DNA of 41,673 nt from a virus: IMG/VR virus record IMGVR_UViG_3300013128_000008, positions 1-41,673 of that record; one strand, 5' to 3'. The notes below the pieces were generated by a model, which ran no database searches, was not told the origin of the DNA, and saw nothing but the letters and a program-made list of their open reading frames with translations. This document shows positions 14,218 to 21,856 of the stretch, in pieces. Each line of letters begins with the position of its first letter. Position 1 is the first letter of the stretch. The translations under genes and the position numbers were made by a program.

Positions 14218-15017
14218 CGTCCCGCCAATCTGAAGAGTCCACTTCGTAGGGACGTTGTAGCACGCCAACGACCGTCAGCACGTACGCGTTCAAGCGCAGG
14301 CAGCTTCCACCAGACGTGCCGGTCGGTAGTCTCCGTCAACTCTATGGTTGGCATTACAGCAAACGCATGTCCTATGCTCTTCGCAAGCGACAAGAGCTCC
14401 ACCTGTTCATCCGAGCCCACGTTGTAGATGCCTCGTCCTCCACGGAGCAGGCGTGCCAACAGCGCGTCTATCGCCCCAAAGAAGTCGTCCAGCCACAAGT
14501 ATGTACGCGTCTGCCTACCAGGTGTATGCACCTGGAGAGGCTTGCTCTCCTGGATGGCCTTCACGAAGCGACTGATTACTCCATGGTTGATATCTGGTCC
14601 ATAGACGTTGAACGGACGGATGACCAGAGTCCTGCCCACGTCCCTCTGGACGAACAGGTGCTCGAACGTCAAGGCAGTGAGCGGGCGAACCACGCTAGGG
14701 TCTAGCGGCGAGGTGATGACGTGGCCGTGAGACTCATCCGATGGTGCCAACGGGCGAAGACCCATTCCGTAGTCTCGGTCGCCGTACACACTAGACGAGG
14801 AGAGCACTAGCACTGGAGCATGCATGGGGAAACCGGCAAGGTCTCCGTACAAAGCTTTGGCCGCAGTCTGGTCGTATACTTCAGCTCCAAAGACACCAAA
14901 CACCGGACGGTCTGGGTCAACCTGCTGAACGAGTTCATACCCCGACAGAATGAGGTGGTTACGAACTGCCAGGAGAAGCGGGTGCCGTCCAGCGACTACG
15001 AACTGTGTACGTCGCAC
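14214..15017 (-). CDS. NAD-dependent epimerase/dehydratase-like protein, degenerate active site
   Basis: The 267-residue protein follows the extended short-chain dehydrogenase plan: a first strand with FVVAGRHPLLL, VLVLSSSSVYGD (catalytic-Ser strand), RPFNVYGPDIN, RTYLWLDDFFGAIDALL and YNVGSDEQVELLSLAKSI. Two elements are abnormal. The Rossmann G-x-x-G-x-x-G loop is missing from the N-terminus, and where Tyr-x3-Lys is expected it reads PLTALTFEHLF. It may bind a nucleotide sugar without normal redox chemistry. Its closest functional partner in the window would be the equally degenerate aminotransferase homologue at 1826, though they are 12 kb apart. The GTG 15017 start has GAGG 5 bases upstream. 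Confidence 0.75.
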   Translation of the reverse strand: MRRTQFVVAGRHPLLLAVRNHLILSGYELVQQVDPDRPVFGVFGAEVYDQTAAKALYGDLAGFPMHAPVLVLSSSSVYGDRDYGMGLRPLAPSDESHGHVITSPLDPSVVRPLTALTFEHLFVQRDVGRTLVIRPFNVYGPDINHGVISRFVKAIQESKPLQVHTPGRQTRTYLWLDDFFGAIDALLARLLRGGRGIYNVGSDEQVELLSLAKSIGHAFAVMPTIELTETTDRHVWWKLPALERVRADGRWRATTSLRSGLFRLAGR

Positions 15018-15024
15018 TAGTGCC

Positions 15025-15129
15025 TCACTTCTTCAGTTCGTTCTCTGCACACTTGCAGTGCAACGCAATCTTCCCGCACTTGGGGCAACGTGGCAGCTTG
15101 ATTGGGGTGGTGTCTTCCTTATCGGTCAT
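15025..15129 (-). CDS. Tiny zinc-binding protein (34 aa)
   Basis: A 34-codon frame opens at ATG 15129, overlapping the end of the nuclease gene by 11 bases. It ends 7 bases before the epimerase GTG. It encodes MTDKEDTTPIKLPRCPKCGK followed by IALHCKCAENELKK. The paired CPKC and CKC motifs would suffice for one zinc. Its placement in a tight chain of minus-strand genes supports it as real despite its size. Confidence 0.6.
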   Translation of the reverse strand: MTDKEDTTPIKLPRCPKCGKIALHCKCAENELKK

Positions 15130-15610
15130 AGATCCAATGCTCCTTCTTGGTCTTGAAGAGGTGGTCTAGAGCGAACACGGAGACCGGGCACTCTCCAATC
15201 GCCGTGTCGAAGATTGCACCAGCAGCGTGCAGCCTGATGCTGAGGTGCAAGTCCGACGTGCGCATCATGACGAATAGGGGCGACCTATTCTTCGTGAAGA
15301 CCAGGACGGGAATCTTGTTCACTGGAGTCTCATCGACGGTCTGCGCCCACCACTTGTGCATGTGGGTCTTATCTGACGTGAGCATCTGCTCCAACGTCCA
15401 ACCTTCGACCTTCTTAGACTCGACGCAGAAGGGGAAAGACGGGTCGGGCGTCACTAGATCACCTGCCGCGTTCCAATCTTCTCGGAACTTTGCCGTAGCA
15501 AAGCCACCAGATAGTGGGGTTCGTGCGAAGTTCGATCCCCACCAGTTGCCGAATAGCTTAGCCAGCTTTCTTTCCGCTGTCTGTCCCTTCTTACGTCCAT
15601 TCACTGCCAT
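15119..15610 (-). CDS. PD-(D/E)XK nuclease, Holliday-junction-resolvase-like
   Basis: The 163-residue protein starts MAVNGRKKGQTAERKLAKLF, the usual opening of archaeal Hjc-like and phage resolvases with its early Glu. It continues with WWGSNFARTPLSGG (the R-x-P-x-SGG block), AAGDLVTPDP (Asp of the PD motif) and FCVESKKVEGW (E-x-K). These give a complete metal-binding core. It would resolve branched intermediates made by recombination and replication here, before packaging. Beyond the core, the C-terminal half (PVLVFTKNRSPLFVMM) supplies further strands. The ribosome site is weak. It overlaps the 34-aa gene by 11 bases. Confidence 0.8.
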   Translation of the reverse strand: MAVNGRKKGQTAERKLAKLFGNWWGSNFARTPLSGGFATAKFREDWNAAGDLVTPDPSFPFCVESKKVEGWTLEQMLTSDKTHMHKWWAQTVDETPVNKIPVLVFTKNRSPLFVMMRTSDLHLSIRLHAAGAIFDTAIGECPVSVFALDHLFKTKKEHWIYDR

Positions 15611-15625
15611 CGTACGATCCGATCA

Positions 15626-16006
15626 CTAGAAGAGGTCCCACTTGTGTTGTCCCTCTTTGAAGGTTACTGCGCGAGGCGCTTTGAGTGTTGGTGCCTCTGG
15701 CGCGGCGGTCATTGGGGGTGACACACTAGCACCTACATACCCCTTGTTCAACTTGTCTCTAACCCTCCCGTTTAGATACGTCTTAGCCACATGCTTCGAC
15801 TCAAAACGTTTGATGTCAGGACCTTGCCCGTTTGTGCCAATCTTACCCCAGCGAAGCACCACTACGTACGGCTTGATGGATGAAGACAGCTCTTTACCGA
15901 CGAGGCCAGACCAGAACTTGTTGTGCCCACCAGTAGTGCACGTCAGATTGTACTGTTCGTCTACTTCGACGCTCGTGGTCCCGATTACAGCGACTTTAGT
16001 GGTCAT
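15626..16006 (-). CDS. WGR-domain protein (126 aa)
   Basis: A WGR domain is readable over most of the length: YNLTCTTGGHNKFWSG, then VVVLRWGKIGTNGQG carrying the signature (WGK-IG-x-GQ), then KRFESKHVAKTYLNGRVRDK and LNKGYVG. WGR domains occur in PARP-family enzymes, where they bind DNA ends, and as accessory domains in bacterial proteins. No catalytic domain is attached here; a Pro/Ala-rich linker (PPMTAAPEAPTLKAP) leads to a short tail ending WDLF. ATG 16006 overlaps the HNH gene stop as ATGA with AGGA upstream. The product may bind nicked or broken DNA, or interfere with a host WGR or ADP-ribosylation factor; both roles are inference. Confidence 0.8.
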   Translation of the reverse strand: MTTKVAVIGTTSVEVDEQYNLTCTTGGHNKFWSGLVGKELSSSIKPYVVVLRWGKIGTNGQGPDIKRFESKHVAKTYLNGRVRDKLNKGYVGASVSPPMTAAPEAPTLKAPRAVTFKEGQHKWDLF

Positions 16007-16623
16007 TTCTTTTCCTGACTTGGTGTGAAGACGGCCTTCTCCGAGTCCCAACCACGGTTCAGGCGCTTGTAGATGGTGAACATCGACACAGAGCACCTGG
16101 AGTCGCGAGACCACTCAGAGACTGTCTTGGTTTCGTTGTCGATAGTAAGCTTGACGTTGCTGCGGGTGTTGACGTTCTGCTCTGCACGAGACGCCCACCG
16201 AACGTTTCCTGGCTCGTAGCCCCGGTTCGTGTCGATGCGCTCGATGGTATCGGTGAGGTTGGGACGCTTGCCAACCATGAAGAGGAAGGCTTCAAAGCTG
16301 CCCCTCCACAGGTCGCAGACATAGATGCCGCGTCCACCGTAGTTCTTGTAGTCCTTGTTGTTGGAGTTGTGGCAACGCTGGATCATGTGAACCCAGGTGT
16401 TGTACTCCGGTGACGCACGCCCATAAGGAGATGCTCCGTGGGTCGTCTTGGACAACCCTACGGAGCATTTTCGACACATCAGGGACTTGCCGTTAAGCAA
16501 GTCATAGATACGTACGTAGTGTTCGGTGCGTTCGCAAGTACAACGGCACAGTACCTTCCCATCCTTCTCAGGACCAAGTACCGTCCACGCTCCGTACTTC
16601 TTTCCAGTCTCTACACCAGCCAC
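16003..16623 (-). CDS. HNH homing endonuclease
   Basis: A free-standing endonuclease of 206 residues. The N-terminal part has two Cys pairs (CRCTC and CRKC) forming a zinc module. The central part has SPEYNTWVHMIQRCHN and YGGRGIYVCDLWRGSF, then the HNH core ending in ERIDTNRGYEPGNVRWAS with Asp, Asn and Arg positions typical of the phage HNH group. The C-terminus (TKTVSEWSRDSRCS, ending in RGWDSEKAVF) is a helix-turn-helix repeat of the NUMOD type for DNA recognition. The GTG start is served by AGGT and by its own promoter-like boxes 8 bases upstream. It is not inserted in a recognisable intron, so it is probably an intergenic homing gene. Confidence 0.9.
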   Translation of the reverse strand: MAGVETGKKYGAWTVLGPEKDGKVLCRCTCERTEHYVRIYDLLNGKSLMCRKCSVGLSKTTHGASPYGRASPEYNTWVHMIQRCHNSNNKDYKNYGGRGIYVCDLWRGSFEAFLFMVGKRPNLTDTIERIDTNRGYEPGNVRWASRAEQNVNTRSNVKLTIDNETKTVSEWSRDSRCSVSMFTIYKRLNRGWDSEKAVFTPSQEKK

Positions 16624-16631
16624 AATACGTA

Positions 16632-16659
16632 CCTATAGCACCATTAGCCTGTCGTGCAA
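16632..16659 (-). promoter_or_regulatory. Promoter-like element before the HNH gene
   Basis: TTGCAC (16659-16654), 16-base spacer, TATAGG (16637-16632) on the minus strand. The GTG start lies 8 bases after the -10 box. A private promoter would fit a recently arrived homing gene, but the boxes are only moderate matches. Confidence 0.4.
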
Positions 16660-16663
16660 GCGT

Positions 16664-17023
16664 TTAGGTGGCCAGATCCCACCTTTCGCGCTCGGAGGCC
16701 ACACAATGCTTGACCAGCTTGTCGCGTAGCTCCTTGTTGGCTCCCTGGCGCAAGTCGCCCATGTAAGCAATCCCGACGTACTCACCGGTGTCGTAGTCGT
16801 GTCCGACCTCTCGCACCTTGACCTTCAGCTTGGTGATCTTGTTGAAGACCTTCTCCATGTAGTCAAACTCGTGGTAATCACCCACCCCCAGCTTCACAGG
16901 GAGCGAGAAGCCTACAGTGGTGGCCAGTGCGGGCTCGAAGCTGGTTGCCAGCTTCTTGGTCGTGGTCTTCTTGGTCGTGGTCTTCTTGGTCGTGGTCTTC
17001 TTGGTCGTGGTCTTCTTGGTCAT
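16664..17023 (-). CDS. Protein with repetitive Lys/Thr-rich N-terminal tail (119 aa)
   Basis: The first 24 residues are built from tandem KKTTT units encoded by a 15 bp DNA repeat, giving a histone-like, strongly basic tail. The rest is a compact acidic-to-neutral domain (LPVKLGVGDYHEFDYMEKVF, KVKVREVGHDYDTGEYVGIA) of unknown fold. The tail is likely to contact DNA or RNA, or to serve as a flexible linker; this is inference from charge. The start overlaps the upstream stop as ATGA with AAGGGA before it. The repeat number could vary between relatives. Confidence 0.65.
   Translation of the reverse strand: MTKKTTTKKTTTKKTTTKKTTTKKLATSFEPALATTVGFSLPVKLGVGDYHEFDYMEKVFNKITKLKVKVREVGHDYDTGEYVGIAYMGDLRQGANKELRDKLVKHCVASERERWDLAT
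16952..17020. repeat. 15 bp tandem repeat in coding sequence
   Basis: Four full units and one partial unit of CTTCTTGGTCGTGGT, starting at 16952, 16967, 16982, 16997 and 17012. The length is a multiple of 3, so copy-number change keeps the reading frame of the basic tail. It was judged a coding minisatellite rather than a CRISPR or regulatory array. Confidence 0.9.
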
Positions 17024-17385
17024 CGGATCTTTCCCTTCTTAGCGCCTTCACGGGCGTTGTTGACGATCTTCTTGGCAAGGGCGACTTCATCGCCTGGCTT
17101 CGCGATCTGGATGCTCTGCGACTCCTCGCGCAGAGCGCCCGCTGCCGCTGCTTCGATCTTCTTCGCGACCACCTCTGGTGGGTTCTCGATCACCTGGAGC
17201 GTGATCTCACGCTTCTCCTCGTCCACCAGCTTCTGGACGGTGTAGTAGGTGTCCATGAACAAGCGAAACTTGTCGGACAGCAGTAGCTGGTTGAAGATCG
17301 TGCCGTACGCAAGCAGGATCTCACGTTCATTGGGCAGGACGTTCTCTGCGGTTTCAGGGGTTTCCACGTTCTCAGTCGCCTCCAT
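17020..17385 (-). CDS. Hypothetical protein (121 aa)
   Basis: ATG 17385 overlaps the thyX stop as TGATG, with AAGGAGG immediately upstream. An acidic N-terminus (EATENVETPETAENVLPNE) leads into helices (REILLAYGTIFNQLLLSDKF) and then mixed segments (EKREITLQVIENPPEVVAKK). The Lys-rich end (NNAREGAKKGKIR) overlaps the next gene. No catalytic motif is visible. It lies between thyX and the KKTTT-tail protein, so it probably belongs to the metabolic and DNA-handling operon, but its role is unknown. Confidence 0.6.
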   Translation of the reverse strand: MEATENVETPETAENVLPNEREILLAYGTIFNQLLLSDKFRLFMDTYYTVQKLVDEEKREITLQVIENPPEVVAKKIEAAAAGALREESQSIQIAKPGDEVALAKKIVNNAREGAKKGKIR

Positions 17386-18233
17386 CACTCCTCCTTCTTG
17401 GGAAATACGCTCTCGTTTGGTAGCGTCTTACGGTATTGAATCCACGGTATGGCGAAATTGCCTGCTAGATCAAGGCGGTTCAACTCTGGGTGACTGTACG
17501 GACCTACGAATGCCTGATGCTCGAACGGACTCATGTGTCCAGACTGTTGCAGCATGTCGTGACGTGCGATCTCCTCTTCCACAGTCTTCCGCACGCCGTG
17601 CTTCTCGTAGGAGACAGCGGCGCAACGAGCTACGGAAATCTTTGCAAGCAGGAGGTCTAGCCCATACACTGCGTTGATGTCATCCTCGCCGATGAAGGGA
17701 AGATGCCATTCGCCGTCTAAGAGCTTGGTCGGCTTGGACTTGGCAATGGCCTCGCGCATCAACTGAGCCACGATCATGATCTCGGGCTGTGCGTCCTTGT
17801 GCGTGCGGAGGTTCATGTAGTTGTCCCACTCCGTAGCCGTGACGATCTGTGAGACCCACGCAAACGGTTCCGTGAGACGGTTGGCGTACTGCTTGTGCAC
17901 GCCAATATTAGCTAGCCGACGAGCATGACGAAGTGCGTCCGCCAGAGCCTCACGCCAGATGGCCTCGGCCTCTGCATTGGCTTCCGGGTCAAGCAGTTCG
18001 TCCGCCCTCATGCCCCGCTGGTTCTTCCCGAAGGCTTCCGGGACGAACGGGTTGGCTTCGATGGTACTACATCGAGTCTCTACCGGAATGGCTCGACTGG
18101 ACGCTGTGTTCCGGCTGAACACTCGGTGGGTATTCTGCTCCGCTAGTACGATTCGTGGGAACGTTGCAACGATGGAAATCAATCGCTTGCCATTTGGTGC
18201 GATGGAATCGCACAGGATATCAGCTCCGTACAT
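17385..18233 (-). CDS. thyX: Flavin-dependent thymidylate synthase
   Basis: It converts dUMP to dTMP using methylene-tetrahydrofolate, FAD and NADPH, supplying thymidine nucleotides for phage replication. The ThyX signature appears as THRVFSRNTASSRAIP (residues 35-50), a phage variant of R-H-R-x7-S with Thr for the first Arg. Supporting segments are FAWVSQIVTATEWDNYMNLR (the usual Q-x-T-E-W-x-N region) and a C-terminal block ISVARCAAVSYEKHG. At 282 residues it is within family range. The Met start joins the upstream membrane-protein stop as TAATG. It sits next to the dNMP kinase, which would phosphorylate its product. Confidence 0.9.
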   Translation of the reverse strand: MYGADILCDSIAPNGKRLISIVATFPRIVLAEQNTHRVFSRNTASSRAIPVETRCSTIEANPFVPEAFGKNQRGMRADELLDPEANAEAEAIWREALADALRHARRLANIGVHKQYANRLTEPFAWVSQIVTATEWDNYMNLRTHKDAQPEIMIVAQLMREAIAKSKPTKLLDGEWHLPFIGEDDINAVYGLDLLLAKISVARCAAVSYEKHGVRKTVEEEIARHDMLQQSGHMSPFEHQAFVGPYSHPELNRLDLAGNFAIPWIQYRKTLPNESVFPKKEE

Positions 18234-18526
18234 TATTCGCCTTTCTCGTCGTCTTCCCCGTCTTCATCTTCCCCATACGCGTCCTCTTCCGTTACAGGCG
18301 GCGGTGGCTCGCTTGGCGTAGAAGCAAGGTACTCAAGCCAGTTTACGTAGCCGTCCCAAGCTGCACGGGCAATGAGCGTGAACACCGCAATCACCAAACA
18401 AGTCAGCGCAGCGAGCAGGATCTGCTTCGACAGGATGAAGGCGACAAAGAAGACCACCAGGAGGACGATATACGCCTCACACATGGCGGCTGCTGCGGCA
18501 TAAAGGGAGTTTCCTTTGTTCTTCAT
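18233..18526 (-). CDS. Small membrane protein with acidic tail (97 aa)
   Basis: Two hydrophobic segments are evident at about residues 18-33 (AYIVLLVVFFVAFILS) and 36-52 (ILLAALTCLVIAVFTLI), enough for a helical hairpin in the membrane. The C-terminal 25 residues are Pro-rich then extremely acidic (EEDAYGEDEDGEDDEKGE). No lysis or transport motif is recognised. It lies between dNMP kinase and thyX with a one-base overlap to the latter. It is one of several small membrane proteins embedded in this replication operon. Confidence 0.65.
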   Translation of the reverse strand: MKNKGNSLYAAAAAMCEAYIVLLVVFFVAFILSKQILLAALTCLVIAVFTLIARAAWDGYVNWLEYLASTPSEPPPPVTEEDAYGEDEDGEDDEKGE

Positions 18527-18535
18527 GGCAGGCTC

Positions 18536-19348
18536 TCAGTGGTGTGACAGGTTGAACAACTCGATGTAGGTGTCTACAGCCTGGTAGAGCTCCCGCAAAG
18601 AGTGGTCATTCTGAATGAGACAGTCGAAGCTGTCCAGGTCAAAGTCCTCTGCTTCCGACGCATGACCAAAGATTCCGATGCTTGCAGCCTCGGAATCAGT
18701 CGATGGACGTATCACTCGGATGACGCTACCGCCTTCCTTGTGGATGGCCTCAAACTCGTTCTGAAAACGCACATCAGAGATGACTACGCCGTGAACTACC
18801 TTGGAAGCCTTTGTCGCCGGGATTGGACCTAGCAGTGGGTCATACGTCCACTTCTTGGTGTTACCGTCCTCGTGGAGCAGCGTCTTGGCCTGCGAGAGCA
18901 ACGCGTCGATCCAGATGCTGTCCCGCACTGCCTCACGACCCCATTCCGTGCCCAACGTCTGCAACATCACGCGGGGCGACAGGTTGGGGTAGGACTCCTG
19001 GAGGGTACAGAACCAATGCACCAAGGCTTTGTACGCGCTCTCCACGAGGTCCACATCATCGGTACCCATCACAGAGCGGCAGTACTCACGTCCCCAGGCT
19101 TCTAGCCGTCCGCGAGCCTCTGCCCATGCCGCGCTGTCTGGAGCGTAGCGCGCGTCCACAGCGTTCCGGTACTGAGACGGACCCCAGAGTTGCTTCTCGG
19201 TGAAGAGGAACACGTGGTATCCGAACCGCTTGATCGGATCTGCCAGTGCGATACGCACGAAGCCGTATTCCGCGATGAGATGCTCCGCGACTGTGTCCTT
19301 ACCGGACCCAGCCCGACCAGATACTCCAATGATTCTGCTCTTGTGCAT
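18536..19348 (-). CDS. Deoxynucleoside monophosphate kinase
   Basis: It transfers phosphate from ATP to dNMPs, completing dNTP supply along with ThyX and MazG. The Walker A motif GVSGRAGSGKDT lies at residues 8-19. RVMLQTLGTEWGRE and VVISDVRFQNEFEAI, then GGSVIRVIRP, and a late HASE segment are the familiar blocks of the T4 gene 1-like phage dNMP kinase family. The length of 270 residues is normal. GAGG upstream of ATG 19348 overlaps the end of the preceding gene. A phage-specific modified nucleotide as substrate cannot be excluded, since these kinases often accept them. Confidence 0.9.
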   Translation of the reverse strand: MHKSRIIGVSGRAGSGKDTVAEHLIAEYGFVRIALADPIKRFGYHVFLFTEKQLWGPSQYRNAVDARYAPDSAAWAEARGRLEAWGREYCRSVMGTDDVDLVESAYKALVHWFCTLQESYPNLSPRVMLQTLGTEWGREAVRDSIWIDALLSQAKTLLHEDGNTKKWTYDPLLGPIPATKASKVVHGVVISDVRFQNEFEAIHKEGGSVIRVIRPSTDSEAASIGIFGHASEAEDFDLDSFDCLIQNDHSLRELYQAVDTYIELFNLSHH

Positions 19349-19354
19349 GGTGCC

Positions 19355-19702
19355 TCACAGACCGTAGCGTACAGCGTCGCTCAGAGTGATCCGATAGATG
19401 GCGTCGCTACGAAACGTTTGACCAAGGGTGTTCAGTTCTCGGATCTCGCGGTCGAAGTAGGCCGCACGCTCGACACAGGCTTTGAAGAACAGGGCCCGCT
19501 CGTTGAGAGACACGTTGTCGGACAGGGCGATCATCAGGGTGACGGCATCGGCCTTGTCAGGGATCTCGTTGTTCATGCGCTCGATGAGTTGCTTGTACGA
19601 GGTCTCCAGGCCGTGGATGCGCTCCTTGATGAGCTTGCGTAGGACATCGCCCTGCGCCGTGATGTAGTCCCCGCCTCTTGCGTCAATAATCTCTTGTTTC
19701 AT
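19355..19702 (-). CDS. Hypothetical helical protein (115 aa)
   Basis: ATG 19702 is preceded by GAGG within the end of the SbcC-like gene. The protein is predominantly helical and charged (RKLIKERIHGLETSYKQLIE, then MIALSDNVSLNERALFFKAC), with a late segment AYFDREIRELNTLG. The shape suggests a small coiled-coil or helical-bundle factor. It has no zinc, nucleotide or membrane signature. Located between the recombination ATPase and dNMP kinase, it may be a DNA-metabolism accessory protein. No family was recognised. Confidence 0.6.
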   Translation of the reverse strand: MKQEIIDARGGDYITAQGDVLRKLIKERIHGLETSYKQLIERMNNEIPDKADAVTLMIALSDNVSLNERALFFKACVERAAYFDREIRELNTLGQTFRSDAIYRITLSDAVRYGL

Positions 19703-19711
19703 CTAAGCCTC

Positions 19712-21643
19712 TCAGGTACCAGCCAGGGAGCTAATCCCGTTTTCCTTCACGAGAGTAATCTGCTGGGAGAACAATTCTTTGAAGTCCGCCTTGTGCGTCA
19801 CGACGAAGACAGTCCGGTACCTGGACTTCTGGTCGTTCAGGAGCCTTACTATAGCCTCTGTACCGCTCCGGTCAATAGACTCGAACGGCTCGTCCAGGAA
19901 GCGCCAGGGAAGCTGTTTGGCGGTCCTGAACTGCGCCAGGTCACCAAGGGACATGGCGATGACCAAGTCGGCTCTGGCGCGCTCCCCGGTGCTGGAACCG
20001 CGATATGAGTCGGAACCGTGCGCCTGCTGGCAGGTGATGCTGAACTTCTCCTTCTCCGACCCGCTCTTGAGCGTGGACTTGGTGGAGAAGTTGATCGTCA
20101 TCTCGCCGTTGGTGAGGAGAGATGAGTAATACTTGGCACGATCGTTTAGAATAGGTGTCACATAGTCAAGCATGAAGCTGCGAAGGCCAGCAGGGCTGAA
20201 CCCGGACACCCAGAAGCCGCAAAGCTTTGCCTCGTGCTCAGCCTTTGCAATCTCCGCCTCGTGGGTCTGAACTGTCTCCTCGGTCTTCTGGACAAGTGCT
20301 TCCTTCTTCACGATCATGGCGTCGAAGTCGTGGGACTCGATGGTGCCCTCGGTGTCCAACTTGGCTAGAGCAGCCTGTTCCCGAACCAGGTCAGCCGTGG
20401 CGCGGGTGTGAAGCTGCTTGACCGTGAGAAGCTTGTCCAACTTCGACTTGACGGCAGACTCGGCGAAACGAAGCTGCTGCGCCCGGTCACGCATTTCTGT
20501 GACGGTAGTCATAGTGTAGAGCTCCAAGGAACGCTTCTCGTCCTTGAGAACAGAAACGTTTCCCCTGGACTGCTCCATCTTTTTAGATAGATCGACGAGG
20601 CTAGCCGAGAGCCGGGACTTCACCTCGGCAATGTGGTCCTCCGGCACCGCTTGGAAGCAGTGGTCACACGTAGAGGTCAACTGGTCGGCCTGGTCTCGCT
20701 CGTCCTGAACCTTGTCCTTCTGGGACTGAACCACGGCAAGGGCGATGTGCTCGTCACGGATCTTGGCATCCTTGCGGGATAGGGCCGTGTTGAGAGGCGC
20801 AAGGTACTCAGTCTCGATCTCCGTCTCTAGCTTGTTGGCACGCGTACGGTAGTCGTAGTGCTCGTTCACTAGGTCTTGCTCAGCAGCAAGCTGGGTAGTG
20901 AAGCCCTCCAGTTCAGAGGTTAGCTCTTGGATGCGGGTTTCGTGACCGGCACGAGCCTGCTGCGTCCTGAGACGAGACTGCTCAAGCATGTTCCTGAGGT
21001 TGTCGATGTCCGTGTTCAGCGCGGCCAAGTGCTGGCGGCACTGCGTGATGTGGCCCGTGTGTGCCACGATGGACCCTTCCAGGGCCTTGAGCTTGACGCG
21101 GGAAGCCTCGTGAGCCTGGGATAGCTGCTCCGTCTGAAGCAGGGACTCTAGCAACTCCTTGATGGCCTTGTCGGTCATGTTCGCCACCTTGATACCGGCT
21201 CCAGGCATCATGGCCCGGAAGGTATCAAAGTTGAACCCAATCAACTGGTTCACGACTTCCTGCATCGAGGACATCTTACCAGTGGTGCCCAAGGGCAAAC
21301 CGTTCATCTTGACTACCAAGTCGTTAGGTTTCCTGGTGCGCGTGTCAAGCCTGTGGCGCGAGACGACATACGTTCGACCGTGCTCGGTGAGCGTCAACGC
21401 CACCGCACAGTCCTTACCGGCCCTGGTGTTGACCACGTCATCTGCGGACAGCCCGCGAACGGTCTCACCCCACAGACACCAGCAGATAGCCTCGAAGATC
21501 AAGCTCTTACCAGACCCGTTCGAGTCGGCAGTTGGGTTGTCCTTGTTGACTCCAGTGACAAGGATGAGCCCAGGCTTGTTCAGAGGCAGCGTGATGTCAC
21601 CGATAGACCCGAAGTTCTCAATCTTGAGGCTTGTTAGTTCCAT
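19712..21643 (-). CDS. SbcC/Rad50-like recombination ATPase (T4 gp46-like)
   Basis: This is the SMC-like subunit that with the Mre11-like nuclease processes DNA ends. The N-terminal ATPase half has an unusual Walker A loop from Gly31 with an insert (GVNKDNPTADSNGSGKS). A long coiled coil follows, broken by the Rad50 zinc hook STCDHC about residue 325. The C-terminal half has the ABC signature region (SYRGSSTGERARADL), Walker B WRFLDEPFESID and the switch His in VVTHKADF. The 643-residue length fits T4 gp46-type subunits. ATG 21643 has GGAG 8 bases upstream. Its partner nuclease is encoded about 0.8 kb upstream in the same operon. Confidence 0.93.
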   Translation of the reverse strand: MELTSLKIENFGSIGDITLPLNKPGLILVTGVNKDNPTADSNGSGKSLIFEAICWCLWGETVRGLSADDVVNTRAGKDCAVALTLTEHGRTYVVSRHRLDTRTRKPNDLVVKMNGLPLGTTGKMSSMQEVVNQLIGFNFDTFRAMMPGAGIKVANMTDKAIKELLESLLQTEQLSQAHEASRVKLKALEGSIVAHTGHITQCRQHLAALNTDIDNLRNMLEQSRLRTQQARAGHETRIQELTSELEGFTTQLAAEQDLVNEHYDYRTRANKLETEIETEYLAPLNTALSRKDAKIRDEHIALAVVQSQKDKVQDERDQADQLTSTCDHCFQAVPEDHIAEVKSRLSASLVDLSKKMEQSRGNVSVLKDEKRSLELYTMTTVTEMRDRAQQLRFAESAVKSKLDKLLTVKQLHTRATADLVREQAALAKLDTEGTIESHDFDAMIVKKEALVQKTEETVQTHEAEIAKAEHEAKLCGFWVSGFSPAGLRSFMLDYVTPILNDRAKYYSSLLTNGEMTINFSTKSTLKSGSEKEKFSITCQQAHGSDSYRGSSTGERARADLVIAMSLGDLAQFRTAKQLPWRFLDEPFESIDRSGTEAIVRLLNDQKSRYRTVFVVTHKADFKELFSQQITLVKENGISSLAGT

Positions 21644-21848
21644 CAGCAGGCTCCGTGATTGTGCAGAACGCACGCAGGGCGTAGTCACCGGTGCCGAGGC
21701 GAGCAACCTTGCCACGAAGCTGGTCAGCAATCGCCTTGGAGATTAGGTCAGCCAAGTCTAGCTCACCCTTGACGGTCAGGGTCAGGTCTACCGACACGTT
21801 GATGACGTGCTTGGGAGCCTTGTCGATGACTACGTTGATCTTACTCAT
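21618..21848 (-). CDS. Hypothetical protein (76 aa)
   Basis: ATG 21848 has GAGG 6 bases upstream and is preferred to a frame extension to 21893. The protein reads MSKINVVIDKAPKHVINVSV, then LTLTVKGELDLADLISKAI, ending ALRAFCTITEPADG. Amphipathic strands alternate with one helix, suggesting a small alpha-beta domain. It overlaps the SbcC-like start by 26 bases and lies between the two nuclease-complex genes, so it could belong to that complex. No family was recognised. Confidence 0.6.
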   Translation of the reverse strand: MSKINVVIDKAPKHVINVSVDLTLTVKGELDLADLISKAIADQLRGKVARLGTGDYALRAFCTITEPADGTNKPQD

Positions 21849-21856
21849 CCAGCACC

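Noticed and set aside
16952-17020. CRISPR-like short repeats (also 22098-22169)
   Set aside because: Units of 15 and 18 bp are contiguous with no spacers, in coding frames, and no cas gene is present. They are coding minisatellites.
18233-18526. Two-helix membrane protein as a holin
   Set aside because: No endolysin or spanin pair is adjacent and the protein has a long acidic tail; the assignment would be a guess.
1826-19348. Hypermodified-base pathway built from aminotransferase, ParB-fold protein, ThyX and dNMP kinase
   Set aside because: No dUMP hydroxymethylase of the ThyA type, base-linked kinase or glycosyltransferase was recognised. The aminotransferase lacks its lysine and the ParB-fold protein sits with the terminase. 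The idea is not supported by sequence.
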